DNA from: Cannabis sativa
Lineage: Eukaryota > Streptophyta > Magnoliopsida > Rosales > Cannabaceae
Length of the DNA: 64,000 bases
Direction: 5' to 3'
NCBI RefSeq assembly: GCF_029168945.1
Contig: NC_083602.1
Coordinates: 65,802,600-65,866,599, forward strand
The notes under the pieces are model-generated. The model was not told where the DNA came from. It made no database searches and saw nothing but the letters and a program-made list of their open reading frames with translations. Shown piece after piece: positions 1 to 12,801 of the stretch (position 1 is its first letter; every line of letters begins with the position of its first letter). The translations under genes and the position numbers were made by a program.

Positions 1-1712
1 TGTAGCAGAGCATTATCAAGATCTGAACCTGGATCTCTTTCTCTCCTTCTTGAGCCCGATTCCCCTTCTTGTTGATTGGATTCTTCACAGTCGTACACAC
101 CATGATTGAGATACCACTTGATGTGTGTGGGCACTCACTCTATCACTCTAGGTATGAAAATTTGAAGAAGAAAAGAGAGGGAATGGTGGTTCGGCTATAG
201 GAATAGGAAAGATGGCTCAATTTTTTGAAGATAAGAAATTTCATCAACTTTAAGTGTGAGCCATCACTATCTATTTATAGGCAACCACTAGGTTTAGGTT
301 AGATTTATTTGGCATTAAAATAATGAAAAAATTAAATGGTAAAATCTACACTAAGTGGCCGTCCAAGGAATGGATAATGGGCTCCACTTTGCAATTTAGC
401 CATTTTGTCATTTTTCCATCACATTTTCTCAAAAATGCCAATTTTTAAATTTAACCACTTAAAAGCCAATTCTAATTATTTAATAACTAAAAATTAATTA
501 TTAAATAATATTTTCATTTAATATATTTATTAATTAGACTTAATAAAGTCTTTCAATTAATAAATAAGACCTAGAATCTCTTTTCTTCACATTTAAGCCC
601 TTGCTTATTGAAAATTCATAAACTAGACATAGTCTAATTTAGAATTATAATTGATTAATTAAAATCAATTAATTGAGTCTTACAAGCAGTATGGTCTCAA
701 CTAGTATGGGGACCATGGGCCTATATATCCGAGCTTCCAATAAGCAGACACAGAACTTACCAGGTAAATTCACTGACTTATTAATTCCTTGTTGCATCCA
801 CACATAGAACTTGGAATTCCACTCTCAGTTATATAGAACGCTCTATATGTTCCACGATATAGATACGCTATTAATTATCCATTGTTATAATCCCAATAAT
901 CAATGATCCTCCATAGATGATCTACATTGTATATGGATAAAATTATTGTTACACCCTTTCAATGTATTTTATCCTTAAAACACTTGGCCACCTATAAATG
1001 ATATTATAGTGAACTAATATAGTTACTAAAATGAGCGCTCTATCATTTATCTCTATTTAGCAAGCTCGAAGGAAATCATCGTTTCACTTATAAATACCTA
1101 TAGAAGCTATAGATTCCATGTCTATGATTAGCGCTCCCACTCAATTGTACTATCATGTTCCCAAAATGTACGTATCACCCTGACCAAAAAGTAGGCTTAA
1201 CTAACAAATCAAAGAACATGAATAACACTCTTGAGATCAAACCTAATCATGTTAGGATTAAGATCATTTGATCTAGGATCAACTAGGTGATATTGAATTG
1301 AATAGATATTACGATAACTTTATCATATCTAATCAAAGTTCAATATCGGTCCCATCCAATGTATACTTCATACATCCGATACTAGTAAACTTTGCCAATG
1401 CCCTAGAAATGACATAACAGTTATCCAAGGTGTAAGAATACCTATCACTGATTACCATGCCAATCAAAATCCAGTGAACTGACAAATCAGGGAATTAAAC
1501 TTTCGAACATATAAACATGATTATATTCCACTGTGCTGACAACACTATAATCATGTACAAATACATATGTTCTGGACCTAATAGAATTTATACATTAAAT
1601 ATAATCATGAAATAAATCATGTGAACCATGCAACATAAAATGTGATTTCTAATCTTTATTAGTAAATCTGATTATATTGAAATGGATTTTATTTAGGGCA
1701 CAAAACCAAACA
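1..1712 (-). mobile_element. Copia-family LTR, truncated by window start
   Basis: This stretch matches, in reverse complement, the LTR seen complete at 50111-51999. It has the same stretch around 60-140 (the TTGATTGGATTCTTCACA region and the TACCACTTGATGTGTGTGGG region) and ends near 1712 in a mutated version of the LTR start (ACCAAACA instead of ACCCAACA). No polypurine tract follows it, so on the minus strand its high-coordinate end is an outer 5' edge. It is either a solo LTR or the 5' LTR of an element that lies left of the window. It is diverged by small indels from the other copies and is therefore not recent. Confidence 0.8.
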
Positions 1713-1775
1713 AATAAAACTAGGAGAAAAGGGTGAAAAACTTACTTTTAAGCTTGAACAAACCCTATAACTTGT
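1713..1775. other. Short spacer between two Copia LTRs
   Basis: These 63 bases match neither LTR nor internal Copia sequence elsewhere in the window. They are probably a remnant of the original target DNA caught between two separate insertions of the same family. I see no coding potential. Confidence 0.4.
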
Positions 1776-3638
1776 TGTTGGAAATATTTTACCAGGATCT
1801 AGATTTACTACCATGTATGTTTCATTAACATCCTAATATGAATTCTAAAACAATGAAATAAACACATATAAAGTTTAGGAAACCTTACATTGGGTGCAGC
1901 GGAATATAATAACTCCTTGTGTTCAGATCTCTAGCCCTTGATTCCTTTCTGTAGCAGAGCATCACCAAGATCTGAACCTGGATCTCTTTCTCTCCTTCCT
2001 TGATGCTAATTCTCCTTCTTGTTGATTGGATTCTTCACAATCTTCCACACTATGATTGAGATACCACTTGATGTGTGTGGGCACTCACTCATTCACTCAA
2101 GGCTGAATAAAATTTAAGAAGAAAAGAGAAGAAGAAGTGGCGGCTAGGGTAAATAGAATGAGGCTCAGTTTTCATCTGACAAAGTTAAGTGTGAATGTGA
2201 GCCATCACTATCTATTTACAAGTAACCCCTAGGTTTAGGTTAGAATTATTTGGCATTAAAATAATAGAAAAATAAATGGTAATTGCTTAGTGTGGCCAGC
2301 CATAGGATGTGGATTGGGCCCCACTTTGCAATTTTGCTATTTTGTCATTTTTTCATCCCATTTTCTCAAAAAACGCCAATTTTCTAATTTAACCACTTAA
2401 ATGCTAATTCCAATTATTTCATAACTAAAAATTAATTATTAAATAATATTGTCATTTAATATATTTATTAATTAGACATATAAAGTCTCTTAATTGATAA
2501 ATAAAACCTAGAATCTCTTTTCTTCACAATTTTGCCCTTGCTTAGTGAAAATTCATAAACTATACATAGTCTAACTTTAGAAGTATAATTGATTAATTAA
2601 AATCAATTAAATGAGTCTTACAAGCAGTATGGTCTCAATTAGTATGGGGACCATGGGCCTATATAACCGAGCTTCCAATAAGCCGAACCGAATTTATCAA
2701 GTAAATTCCCTAACTTATTAATTCCTTGTTGAATCCACTCTTAGAACTTGGAATTGCACTCTCACTTATATAGAACGCTCTATATGTTCCACGATATAAA
2801 TACGCTATTAATTATCCACTGTTATAATCCTAATTTGATCAATGATCCTCTAATAGATGATCTACATAATATAGGGATTAAATTACCGTTACACCCTTCA
2901 ATGTATTTTATCCTTAAAACACTTAGCTCCGTATAAATGATATTTCAGCGAAGTGAAATGAGTACTCAACCATTTATCTCTGTTTAGCCAAGCTCGAAGG
3001 AAATCTTCGTTTCACTTCTAAATACCTATAAAAGTTATAGATTCCATATCTATGTAAGCGCTCCCACTCAATTATACTATCATGTTCCCAAAATGTACGT
3101 ATCACCCTGACCCAAAAATAGGCTTAACTAACAAATCAAAGAACATGTATAATACTCTTGAGATCGAACCTAGCATATCAGGATTAAGATCATTTGATCT
3201 AAAATCAACTAGGTTATATTGAATTGAATAGATATTACGGTAAATTTTAACATATCTAATCAAAGTTCAATATCGGTCCCTTCCGATGTATACACCATAC
3301 ATCCGATACTGGTAAACTTTGCCAATGCCCTGGAAAGGACATACCACTTATCCAAGGTGTAAGAATACCTATCGCTGATTATCATGCCAGTCTAAATCCA
3401 GTGAATTGACAAATCAGGGAATGAAACTTTCGAACATATAATCAAGATTATATTCCACTGTGCTGACAACACTATAATCATTAAAAAATACATATGTTCT
3501 GGACTTAAATAGAATTTATACATTAAACAATCATTAAATAAATCATGTGAACCATGCAACATAAAATGTTATTTCTAATCTTTATTAGTAAATCTGATTA
3601 TATTGAAATGAGTTTTATTTAGGGCACAAAACCCAATA
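1776..3638 (-). mobile_element. Copia LTR (3' LTR of degraded copy A)
   Basis: In + orientation it starts TGTTGGAAATATTTTACC, the complement of the LTR end seen at 51980-51999, and ends ACCCAATA (expected ACCCAACA). It is 1863 bp, close to the 1889 bp of the intact LTRs. It is followed at 3639-3652 by AACTCCCACTTGCA, the complement of the Copia polypurine tract, so it is the 3' LTR of a minus-strand element whose internal part lies at 3639-6018. Confidence 0.85.
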
Positions 3639-4619
3639 AACTCCCACTTGCACTAATATAAAACAAAAAGTGCATTTCAAATAATCTCAACACCTTGATA
3701 TCCAAATCAAGTGTAGCACGTAGTGTACTCTGCGTAACAGGATCTGACAGGTTGTATTAAACCCAACCTTTCCTCCACCATTACATTTCCTTAATCACGA
3801 AATCTTTGATATTGTGAAATTCCTCTCTCTATGTCTACTCTCTTGGGATACTGAATTCTCTACTTTTGGCAACTACTTTTTGTGTTAGTCAGGAAGTAAC
3901 ACTAGTAGTTAATATATGTTGGAACAGTGCCAAAAGTGTATAGAACTTTTCTTAGACTGAATAAGTACCTTTCCTGCAACTTTAACATTCAGTCTCTCTC
4001 CGGTAGACTTAGAGACTTCAGATAGGTTTTTACACTTCTCCAAAATCACTACTCCACCCCCAGAGTAATCACCATCTCATCAGCAAACCTTCTAGCACTA
4101 AGGAAAGTCTAGAGATCTGATTTGGTGTAGTCTAAGAGTATTAAATACACCCTTTATTGACTAACATATAGTTCCTCTTCTTGATCTTAAGATTTACTTG
4201 ATTGTCTTCCAATGTTCCTTTCCTGGATTAATCTGATACCTACTCATTACTCCCACTTAACAGCAGGTGTCTGGTCTAAGGCATGCTAAAGCATATCTGA
4301 GACCTTTCACTATTGATTCAAGGAATTCTTTCATGGCTTTATCTTTTCTAGAATAGTTGAGACTTTTCCTTAGATAATTAAAATCTATGTCTAGAAGTCG
4401 AGAAGCTTCTATAGATTGCCATTAGGAAAGAAAATACTTCAGCATCTTACTAAAGTAAGTTGATTGCACTAGAGTAAGTAATTAACCAGGTATACCATAA
4501 GCCATAGGTTTAGATAAACTCAAACCTATAATACTAGGAACAGGAAGTTTTGTTAAGTCCATTGAATAGACCTACAAACAAAAATTTCCTTTCTTGTCCT
4601 TGTAATAGAAGACTTTTGG

Positions 4620-4946
4620 TTATTCCACATGAATGGTTTTAATCATAGTTCTCTTGGCTTTATTTCTTAGTTTCTTAATTTGACAATCCATTACTTGTTT
4701 AAACTCACAATGGATTGTAATCACTAGTGTCTTCCAAGTCATAACAGGTTGAGTTCCTTGAAACCCTCCCATTACGACAAGGTATCGTGAATTATGTCTA
4801 AGAAAACTAACTGGTATTGACCTCTTCAGTTGTGTTAAGACAACAGAGGCAGTGGGATCATCATATAAAGAATAAGATAATAGAACACTTTTGGAATCAA
4901 GAAAAATATCTCCTTTATTTGCTACTTTCTTTTCAGACTTAGTCAT
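4620..4946 (-). pseudogene. Copia pol relic (integrase tail region)
   Basis: This is a 108-codon open stretch in the minus strand of copy A. Just upstream, at about 4955-4990, the same strand reads KKVFV, stop, TNTTFLRK, which resembles the KVFVSTNATFLEE block that follows the Copia integrase core. The open stretch itself contains RSIPVSFLRHNSRYLV, a weak match to the RRSGRVVRQPDRYL-like region between integrase and reverse transcriptase. The plus copy at 57174-57419 has a homologous stretch. It is a surviving fragment of a dead polyprotein, not a gene. Confidence 0.5.
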
Positions 4947-5414
4947 TTTCTTAGAAAAGTTGTATTTGTTTAAACAAACACTTTCTTATCTAATGACTAT
5001 GGGATGGTCCACCCCTAATCACTTGGAATAGCTAACAAACATGCAAACCTTGGTTAACAGTTCTAGCTTTTCTTAAGATTTCGATTAGGTCATCCATGAA
5101 TCTAGTAATGGTTTACACTAGGTACACTACCATTCCATCATTCTGAAATTTTCCTTTCACTAGGGTATATCCCTAGAAAGACTTAGGCAACGATTAGTAA
5201 CTAATCATCAATATGCAAATCGAATTTCTGGAGAGGTAAGTTTGGATATAATTCAAAAATCAACTTAGTGATCTTTGAACTGCATATCTACTAACTATTT
5301 CTCCACCCTTATCATTTCGCAAGATCTTTAACCACTTACCTTAATGGTTTTTCACCATAGCTAGGTATTCATGAAATTTTTCAAACATTTCAAATTTCTT
5401 TTGCATAAGATAAA

Positions 5415-5692
5415 ATCTAAAGCCCTATAAATTACCCAAAAACAAAATTGAAAAAAATACTTAAACCAAACACAGTAAAAGAAGATGCCATCGGAAACAA
5501 AAATAAAAGTATCAACTCAGGAAAAAGGGAATAACAAAGAGTAAGAAATAAACTACTTACTATATTTTTGAAGATTTTTGGGTAGTGAATAACTTTACAA
5601 TTGGAATCGTGATGAATGTGATGATGGACTCTGAGAGTTTCTAAGATTAAAGATGAAATCCGATGAAATACGCCGAAAATAACATGGTTCAA
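5415..5692 (-). other. Foreign segment inside Copia copy A (shared with 9.63-9.89 kb)
   Basis: About 275 bases here are nearly identical to 9630-9893 but absent from the complete Copia copy at 50-60 kb, where about 950 bp of ordinary Copia sequence sits between the same flanks. On the minus strand it holds a piece of exon-like sequence ending in a consensus donor, A then GTAAGTAG, followed by T-rich intron-like sequence. At 9.6 kb this sequence continues into the 3' end of a Gypsy element, so Gypsy is its likely source. A host gene origin is not excluded. Confidence 0.55.
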
Positions 5693-6018
5693 TATAAATT
5701 CACACACAATTTAGAAATTATTAAACATATAGCAAGTAGGAATGACAAGCGAAAATACTAAAACATACAATCCTAAATAATTTCCAAGGTCTTCAACAAA
5801 CTTATATCAGTGTCCCGTTTAGGCGAAAGTCAAAGATACCATCCATTGAATAGAGTTGTCAGCTCATCTAAAATGATAAACATTCTAACAACCTTTTATT
5901 CGATTAAGATCAGAATCCAGCATTGTCCCGTTTAGGCGAGAGTCAAGGCCATTCTATCTTATGAGCTTCCACCATTGTTTCATACTTTTGTAAGTCTATT
6001 AAAGTCGCCACCATTAGG

Positions 6019-7893
6019 TGTTAGAAATATTTTACCAGGATCTAGATTTACTACCATGTATGTTTCATTAACATCCTAATATGAATTTGAAAACAATGAA
6101 ATAAACACATATAAAGTTTAGGAAATCTTACATTGGGTGCAACAAAATATAATGACTCCTTCCGTTCAGATCTCTAGCCCTTGATTCCTTTCTGTAGCAG
6201 AGCATCACCAAAATTTGAACCTGAATCACTTTCTCTCCTTCCTTTGATGCTGATTCTCCTTCTTGTTCATTGGATTCTTCACAATCTTCCACACTATGAA
6301 TGAGATACCACTTGATGTGTGTGGGCACTCGCTCATTCACTCAAGGTTCGAAAATTTAGAGAAGATAAGAAAGGGAAGTGGTTCGGCCTATAGAGAAAAT
6401 AATAGGAGGCTCAACTTTCATCTGACAGAGTTAAGTGTGAATGTGAGCCATCACTATCTATTTATAGGTAACCACCTAGGTTTAAGTTAGAATTATTTGG
6501 CATTAAAATAATGAAAAATAAATGATAAAAGCCTATAAGAGTGGCCGGCCATATTAGTGGATAATGGGCCCCACTTTTGCAATTTGCTGTTTTATTATTT
6601 CTGCATCTTATTTTCTCAAAAACGTCAATTTTTCAATTAAACCATTTAAATGTCAATTCTAATTATTTAATAACTAAAAATTAATTATTAAATAATATTG
6701 TCATTTAATATATTTATTAATTAGACATATAAAGTCTCTTAATTAACAAATAAAACCTAGAATCTCTTTTCTTCACAATTTTTCCCTTGCTTAGTGAAAA
6801 TTCATAAACTAGACATAGTCTAATTTTAGAATTATAATTGATTAATCAAAATCAATTAACTGAGTCTTACAAGCAGTATGGTCTCAACTAGTATGGGGAC
6901 CATGGGCCTATATAACCGAGCTTCCAATAAGCCGAACCGAATTTACCAAGTAAATTCCCTAACTTATTAATTCCTTATTGAATCCACACTTAGAACTTGG
7001 AATTGCACTCTCAGTCATATAGAACACTCTATATGTTCCACGATATAGATACACTATTAATTATCCATTGTTATAATCCTAATTTAATCAATGACCCTCT
7101 AATAGATGATCTACATTGAATAGGGACTAAATTACCGTTACACCTTCAATGTATTTTATCCTTAAAACACTTAGCTCCGTATAAATGATATTTCATCGAA
7201 GTGAAATGAGATCTCAACCATTTATCTCTGTTTAGCCAAGCTCGAAGGATATCATCGTTTCACTTCTAAATTCCTATAGAAGTTATAGACTCCATATCTA
7301 TGTTAGCGCTCCAACTCAATTATACTATCATGTTCCCAAAATGTACGGATCACCCTGACCCAAAAGTAGGCTTAACTAACAAATCAAAGAACATGTATAG
7401 TACTATTGAGATCGAACCTAACCATATCAGGATTAAGATCATTTGATCTAGGATCAACAGGTGATATTGAATTGAATAGATATTACGGTAAATTTTAACA
7501 AATCTAATCAAAGTTCAATATCGGTCCCTTCCGATGTATACTCCATACATCCGATACTGGTAAACTTTGCCAATGCCCTCGAAAGGACATAACACTTATC
7601 CAAGGTTTAAGAATACCTATCGCTGATTATCATGGCAGTCTAAATCCAGTGAACTGACAAATCAGGGCATAAACTTTCGAACATATAATAAAGATTATAT
7701 TCCACTGTGCTGACAACACTATAATCATTAACAAATTCATATGTTCTGGAGTTAAATAGAATTTATACATTATATATATAATCATGAAATAAATCATGGG
7801 AACCATGCAACATAAAATGTTATTTATGATCTTTATTAATAAGTAAATCTGATTATATTGAAATGGGTTTTATTTAGGGCACAAAACCCAACA
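6019..7893 (-). mobile_element. Copia LTR shared between copies A and B
   Basis: It starts TGTTAGAAATATTTTACC and ends ACCCAACA, 1875 bp, and is followed at 7894 by the complement of the polypurine tract, so it is the 3' LTR of the next internal block (copy B). It also abuts the truncated 5' side of copy A. The array LTR-internal-LTR-internal suggests ectopic recombination between copies, or insertion of B into A followed by decay. LTR promoter and U5 blocks match those at 50111-51999. Confidence 0.8.
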
Positions 7894-9640
7894 AACTCCC
7901 ACTTGCACTAGTATAAAACAAAAGGTTCATTTCAAATAATCTCAACACCTTGATATACAAATCAAGTATAGTTGTAGTATTGTATTAAACCCAACCTTTT
8001 CTCCACCATTACTCTTCCTTAATCACAAAAACTTTGATACTGTGAAATTCCTCTCTATATGTCTACTCTCTTGGGATACTGGATTCTATACTTTCGGCAA
8101 CTACTTTTTGGTTAATCAGGAAGTAACACTAGTAGTTAAGAAATGTTGGAACGGTGCCAAAAATGTATAGAACTTTCCTTATACTGAATAGGTACCTTTC
8201 ATGTAACTTTAACATTCAGTCTCTCTCTGGTAGACTTAGAGACTTCAGATAGGCTTTTAAACTTCTCCAAAATCATTACTCCACCCCTAGAGTAATCACC
8301 ATCTTATCAGCAGACTTTCTAGCACAAAAGCAAGTCTAGAAATCTGATGTGGTGTAGTCTAAGAGTATTACATACACTCTTATCGACTAACATATAGTTT
8401 CTCTTCTTGATCTTAAGATTTACTTGATTGTCTTCCAATGTTCCTTTCTTGGATTAATCTGATACCTAATCATTACTCCCACTCAACAGCAGGTGTCTGG
8501 TCTAAGGCATACTAAAGCATATCTGAGACCTCTCACTGTTGATTCAAGGAATTCTTTCATGGCTTTATCTTTTCTGGAATAGTTGAGACTTTTCCTTAGA
8601 TAAATAAAATCTATACCTAGAAGTCGAGAAACTTCTATAGATTACCATTAAAAAGAAAATGCTTCAGCATCTTACTAAAGTAAGTTGCTTGCACTAGAGT
8701 AAGTAATTAACCAGGTATACCATAAGCCATAGGTTTAGATAAACTCAAACCTATAATACTAGGAACAGGAAGTTTTGTTAAGTCCATTGAATAGACTTAT
8801 TAACGAAAATTTCCTTTCATGTCCTTGTAATAGAAAACTTCAGGTTACTCCATGTGAATGGATTAAACAATAGTTCTCTTGGCTTTTCTTTTTAGTTTCT
8901 TATTTTGACAATCCATTACTTGTTTAAACTCGCAATGGATTTTAATCATTAGTGTCTTCCAAGTCATAATAAGGTGAGTTCCTAGAAACTCTCCCACTAC
9001 GACAAGGTACCGTGAATTATGTCTAAGAAAAAAATAAATGGTATTGACCTCTTCGGCTGTGTCAAGACAACAGAGGTAATGAGATTATCATATGTAGAAT
9101 AAGATGATAGAACACTTTTTGAATTAAGAAAAAAATATCTCCTTTATTTGCTACTTTATTTTCAGACTTAGTCATTTTTTTAGAAAAGTAGTATTTGTTT
9201 AAACAAACACTTTCTTATCTAATGACTATGGGATGGTCCACCCCTAATCACTTAGAATAGCTAACAAGCATGCAAACCATGGTTAACAGTTCTAGCTTTT
9301 CGATTCGGTCATCCATGAATCTAGTAATGGTGTACACTAAGTATCCAACCATTGCATCATTCTGAAAGTGTATTACCATAGAAGGACTTAGGCAACGACT
9401 AGTAACTAATCATCAATATGCAAATTGAATTTCTAGGGAGGTAAGTTTGGATATAATTCAAAAATCAACTTAATGATCTTTGAACTGCATATCTACTAAC
9501 TATTTCTCCACCCCTATCACTTCGCAAGATCTTTAACCACTTACCTTAATGGTTTTTCACCATTGCTAAAAATTCATGAAATTTTTCAAACATTTCAAAT
9601 TTCTTTTGCATAAGGTAAAATCTAAAGCCCTATAAATTAC
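7894..9640 (-). mobile_element. Degraded Copia internal region, copy B
   Basis: It runs from the polypurine-tract complement (AACTCCCACTTGCA) through the same RNase H, reverse transcriptase and integrase relics as copy A, in the same order and with many indels and stops. It ends near 9640 where it passes, with the same junction as copy A (5415), into sequence that belongs to the neighbouring Gypsy element. Gag side, PBS and 5' LTR are absent. No intact ORF remains. Confidence 0.75.
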
Positions 9641-10224
9641 CCAAAAACAAAATTGAAAAAAATACTTAAACCAAACACAGTAAAAGAAGATGCCATCGGA
9701 AACAAAAATAAAAGTATCAACTCAGGAAAAAGGGAATAACAAAGAGTAAGAAATAAACTACTTACTATATTTTTGAAGATTTTTGGGCAGTGAATAACTT
9801 CGCAATTGGAATCGTGATGAATGCGATGATGGGCTCTGAGAGTTTCTAAGATTAAAGATGAAATCCGATGAAATACGCAGAAAATAAGTCAAGGACAATG
9901 AGGGCATGCAAGGTGATGAAAATTGAAGGTGATTTTTCGTAGTTAAGCTTGAAGGTTCGAAAGCCAGAAATGGCAAATAAGTATTTTCCCTTAAGTTTTA
10001 TACTTTAAAAATGATCACCATCAACTTGAAAAAATAAAGATCTGACGGATGAGAACAAAGAAAATTGGAAAAGATGGACATTTAATGCTAATGATGTGCC
10101 TCGAAATCATGAACCGCCAAAACTCAAAGCATGCAATTTTTTAAACTGGGATTAAGACAAAAATACCCTTGTAATCATTTAAAAAGCTCTTTTTTTTAAA
10201 AAAAAGAACTTTTTAAGGGGCAAT
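9641..10224 (+). mobile_element. 3' internal region of a Gypsy element, with antisense leader exon
   Basis: It lies immediately upstream of a Gypsy 3' LTR and ends in a purine-rich tract (AAGAACTTTTTAAGGGGCAAT, about 10204-10224) that serves as PPT. Blocks such as GACAATGAGGGCATGC near 9895 recur in the reverse orientation in the minus-strand Gypsy relic at 26.55-27.1 kb. On the minus strand an open stretch at 9758-9976 ends in a perfect donor (A then GTAAGTAG), which looks like the leader exon of an antisense transcript like the one at 28.9-32.5 kb. The transit-peptide look of that stretch is probably accidental. Confidence 0.55.
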
Positions 10225-11057
10225 TGTTATACCTGAAATTCGGCTACACTTCAGAGAGTGACACGTGTCTTGCAGTGGAATATAAATCACCTGATATTAT
10301 AAAATTATATCATTTAATGCAAAAAAAAAAGAATAACTCGTTAAATAAAAGATTAAAACAAAATATTCATAACTCGCTGACTACATAATCTTAAGGAAGG
10401 CTATTAAAACTTACATTGACGAGACACACACCTGCCTTGGAGTACACAGCCCCAAGAAGATAATTCATATATTCAAAGGAGCGAATATAGTTATGCAAAG
10501 CAACCTCGAGTTACGAATAGCTAGACAACCACCTCACTATTCTAAAGAAACTTGACGAGGCGAACCATCTGCTAACACTTAGCATTTTTTCACATTATGA
10601 TAGACAAGGATAACAACTCGGAGATGATCAAGATATAATTGTCCAAATTAGCATTAACCATCGATAAGGTTAAGAATAAAAAGTAGTTAAGCAGTTATTT
10701 TGTATTATCCCACATGCATTTGAATAAAATGTAGGAATTATCCACGTTTCATGAACGGTTACATTTCAAATTGATCCCAAATGTAAATAACTACCAACCT
10801 ATATTCCTATAAATAAGGGCAGATTCCATTGAAAAAGAGATAGAGAATTTTAGAGAGAAAAAAAATATATTATAAATTGTATCTTATACTCATAAAATAT
10901 CATAAATAAGATAGACTCGTGGAGTATGCAGATTTAACTGCAGAACCACGTAAAAATATCTGGTGTCACTCATATATTTATTATTTCTCATTAATTTTGT
11001 GATATATTTATTACGTAAGGGCTTCTTATTTTTAGTTAACGAAAATTTGTGTTAACA
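10225..11057 (+). mobile_element. Gypsy 3' LTR
   Basis: It starts TGTTATACC after a purine tract and ends GTGTTAACA, 833 bp. A TATA box (CTATAAATA near 10808) and a transcript-leader block around 10915-10955 (CGTGG then, 29 bases on, CCACGTAAAAAT) match the layout of the other Gypsy LTRs in this window. The LTR at 25626-26549 is a relative in the opposite orientation. I found no matching 5-bp duplication, as expected if the 5' part of the element was replaced by Copia sequence. Confidence 0.7.
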
Positions 11058-11187
11058 TATATATAGATATATAAATATATATAATATGCTATACGAACTA
11101 AATTATATACCACAAATAAAATATATATATATATATAAAGATTTTAATAAAACTAATATAGAATACCATAGTTTTTAAGTAAATAAT
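11058..11187. repeat. AT-rich spacer with a TA microsatellite
   Basis: This is pure A/T-rich sequence with a TA-dinucleotide run near 11120-11140. I see no coding, RNA or regulatory feature. Confidence 0.6.
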
Positions 11188-12085
11188 TGTTATCCCTATT
11201 CGTGGATGTGTTCTACATGAAGGCTGCAGAATGGTGCCACGTCAGATGATATACTGATATCCCAAACCTTTTTTTAAGGTAGGATCATGAAAGATACCGT
11301 GATATCCAGAAAGCTACTTCCCTTGCGAAGGGCAAATTGGTTCTTGAAGTTCTCATCTGATGCTTTCGCTATTTGTAGGCAAATAGGAGGCGTATGCACT
11401 CCTGAATAATAGGGAATTGACTGTTCCAGGAAGCCCTTGAATGAACTTCCTTGAAGCTCCTTAAGGCCTAATCTGGAACTACACTAGACGGTTACAACTC
11501 GTTTGACACCGAGTCCGATTCTGTCCCCTGCGTCAGACCGTGGTTGTGCGCGTACGTGCCTCTGTAATGCTTATTGTCCAACGGCTTGTATGGGTAATTA
11601 CTTTTAAAGGAGAAACCTTTGAGCAGCACGTGTCTAGATCTTTACGTGACACCCTGTAGTGATTAGACACCGCAAGATGGAAAAACCACCTACCAAACCA
11701 ACGGTCAGATGGTCTTGTGGTGTTTTTGGCCTTTCTTGTGTGCTGAGTAAGAAACCCTAGTGGGGTAAAGGTTATGCCCTTACCCATTTGTGTGCCTACA
11801 AATATCTCTATTTTTTATATACAAAGGGTGAACAATTTTTACTTACAAAACCTCTACTAAAATTCTTAGAGAGCTTTCTTCTGAGAGAAAAACAAAAGGA
11901 ATACAAAAATTACCATTGTAAACACTTGTAATACTCACATACTTGCCAAATAAGGCTAATACAATTGACTCATGGACTGTGGATCATTAACGCCTGAACC
12001 ACGTAAAAAATCTGTTTGTCTATCATTTAACACTTTGCATTTTCTTAAGCTCTTATTAATCAGTTTCTGAAAATTTTGGTAAATA
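11188..12085 (+). mobile_element. Solo LTR of a Gypsy element
   Basis: It begins TGTTATCCC and ends TTTTGGTAAATA, a decayed version of the GGTCAACA end of the LTR at 47721-48488. It is flanked on both sides by ATAAT (11183-11187 and 12086-12090), a 5-bp target duplication, although in low-complexity sequence. Inside, at about 11965-12008, lies the ACTCATGG ... CCACGTAAAAAA block shared with the other Gypsy LTRs. There is no internal sequence on either side, so it is best read as the product of LTR-LTR recombination. Confidence 0.7.
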
Positions 12086-12090
12086 ATAAT

Positions 12091-12389
12091 AAATAATAAA
12101 TAGTGTAAAATAGTCATTTCTCTACAAGTTTGAAATGTTGCTATTTACTTACATAGTGTTATGATTTGAGGTCATTTACTATGAATTCTCATAATTAATA
12201 TAATACGACTCTTATACGACCTATCAAACGAGTCCATAAATATATGTAATTATTCAGAAACAATATAAAAGATAAAAACACTCGTGACAATTTTTTTTGT
12301 AAAAATAATGTCAATTTTAATATTGTGATGTTGATGGTGATGTTGCTGGCAGAGAAAAAAAATGAGAAAATGAGAAAGATAAAAAAAAT
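12091..12389. other. Non-coding AT-rich stretch
   Basis: I recognise no gene, RNA or repeat boundary here. An open stretch on the minus strand (12195-12425) is only low-complexity Phe/Ile/Leu-rich translation of poly-T. Confidence 0.4.
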
Positions 12390-12801
12390 GAGTTTTATTT
12401 GCACCCCATAAAATGATAAATACACTCCATTATTAAAAAAAAATATAAACTTAAATAATTTTTAAAAATTACTCTTAATATACTTTTTAAATTTTTTTCT
12501 CACATTTTTTTTATGTTAATTTCAATACTTATTTCGATTTCATTTTCATAATTTTTTCTAACTCATGTATATATATTTTTTTTTATTTTTTTCTAAGAAA
12601 ATTTCATATAATTTTTTATTTTAATTTTTTTGTCATAATATTTAAAATATAATTTATTTTTGTTCAATAGGTATATTTGTTAAACATATGAATTGGAAGA
12701 AAAAAATTAAAATAATTAAAAATATAAATTTTATATAAAATAAAAATTATTAAAATGGGGTGTCTTTAAAAAATTTTGGGGTGTAAATAAAATTTCTCTA
12801 A
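12390..12801. repeat. MITE-like inverted-repeat element
   Basis: The left end reads GAGTTTTATTTGCACCCC (from 12390) and the right end GGGGTGTAAATAAAATTTCTC (to about 12801), an imperfect terminal inverted repeat around about 370 bp of A/T-rich DNA without coding capacity. A second inner inverted block (ACACTCCATT and AATGGGGTGT) supports a foldback element. Superfamily not determined. Confidence 0.55.

Larger units (their letters stand above)
3639..6018 (-). mobile_element. Degraded Copia internal region, copy A
   Basis: It begins with the complement of the polypurine tract and runs through reverse-complement relics of Copia RNase H, reverse transcriptase and integrase, as in the copy at 56.6-58.4 kb. 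The order is integrase before reverse transcriptase, as in Copia. At about 5415-5692 a foreign segment interrupts it. It then resumes with sequence matching 55.35-55.68 kb of the full copy. It joins the next LTR at 6018 without a primer binding site: relative to the full copy, some 3.3 kb between the LTR/PBS and the gag-side region is missing. It cannot replicate by itself. Confidence 0.8.

Noticed and set aside
5432..5707. 91-codon minus-strand ORF in Copia copy A
   Set aside because: It crosses the foreign segment and intron-like T-rich sequence in a different frame from its counterpart at 9.76 kb, so it is not a conserved protein.
9758..9976. Minus-strand 72-codon ORF resembling a chloroplast transit peptide with a splice donor
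   Set aside because: It lies in the 3' end of a Gypsy element at the place where antisense leader exons start, and part of it is repeated in a Copia element. The Ser/Pro-rich look can arise by chance. Kept only as a leader exon candidate.
11120..11140. TA repeat as a possible origin or matrix attachment site
   Set aside because: A simple microsatellite between two LTRs; nothing else supports a function.
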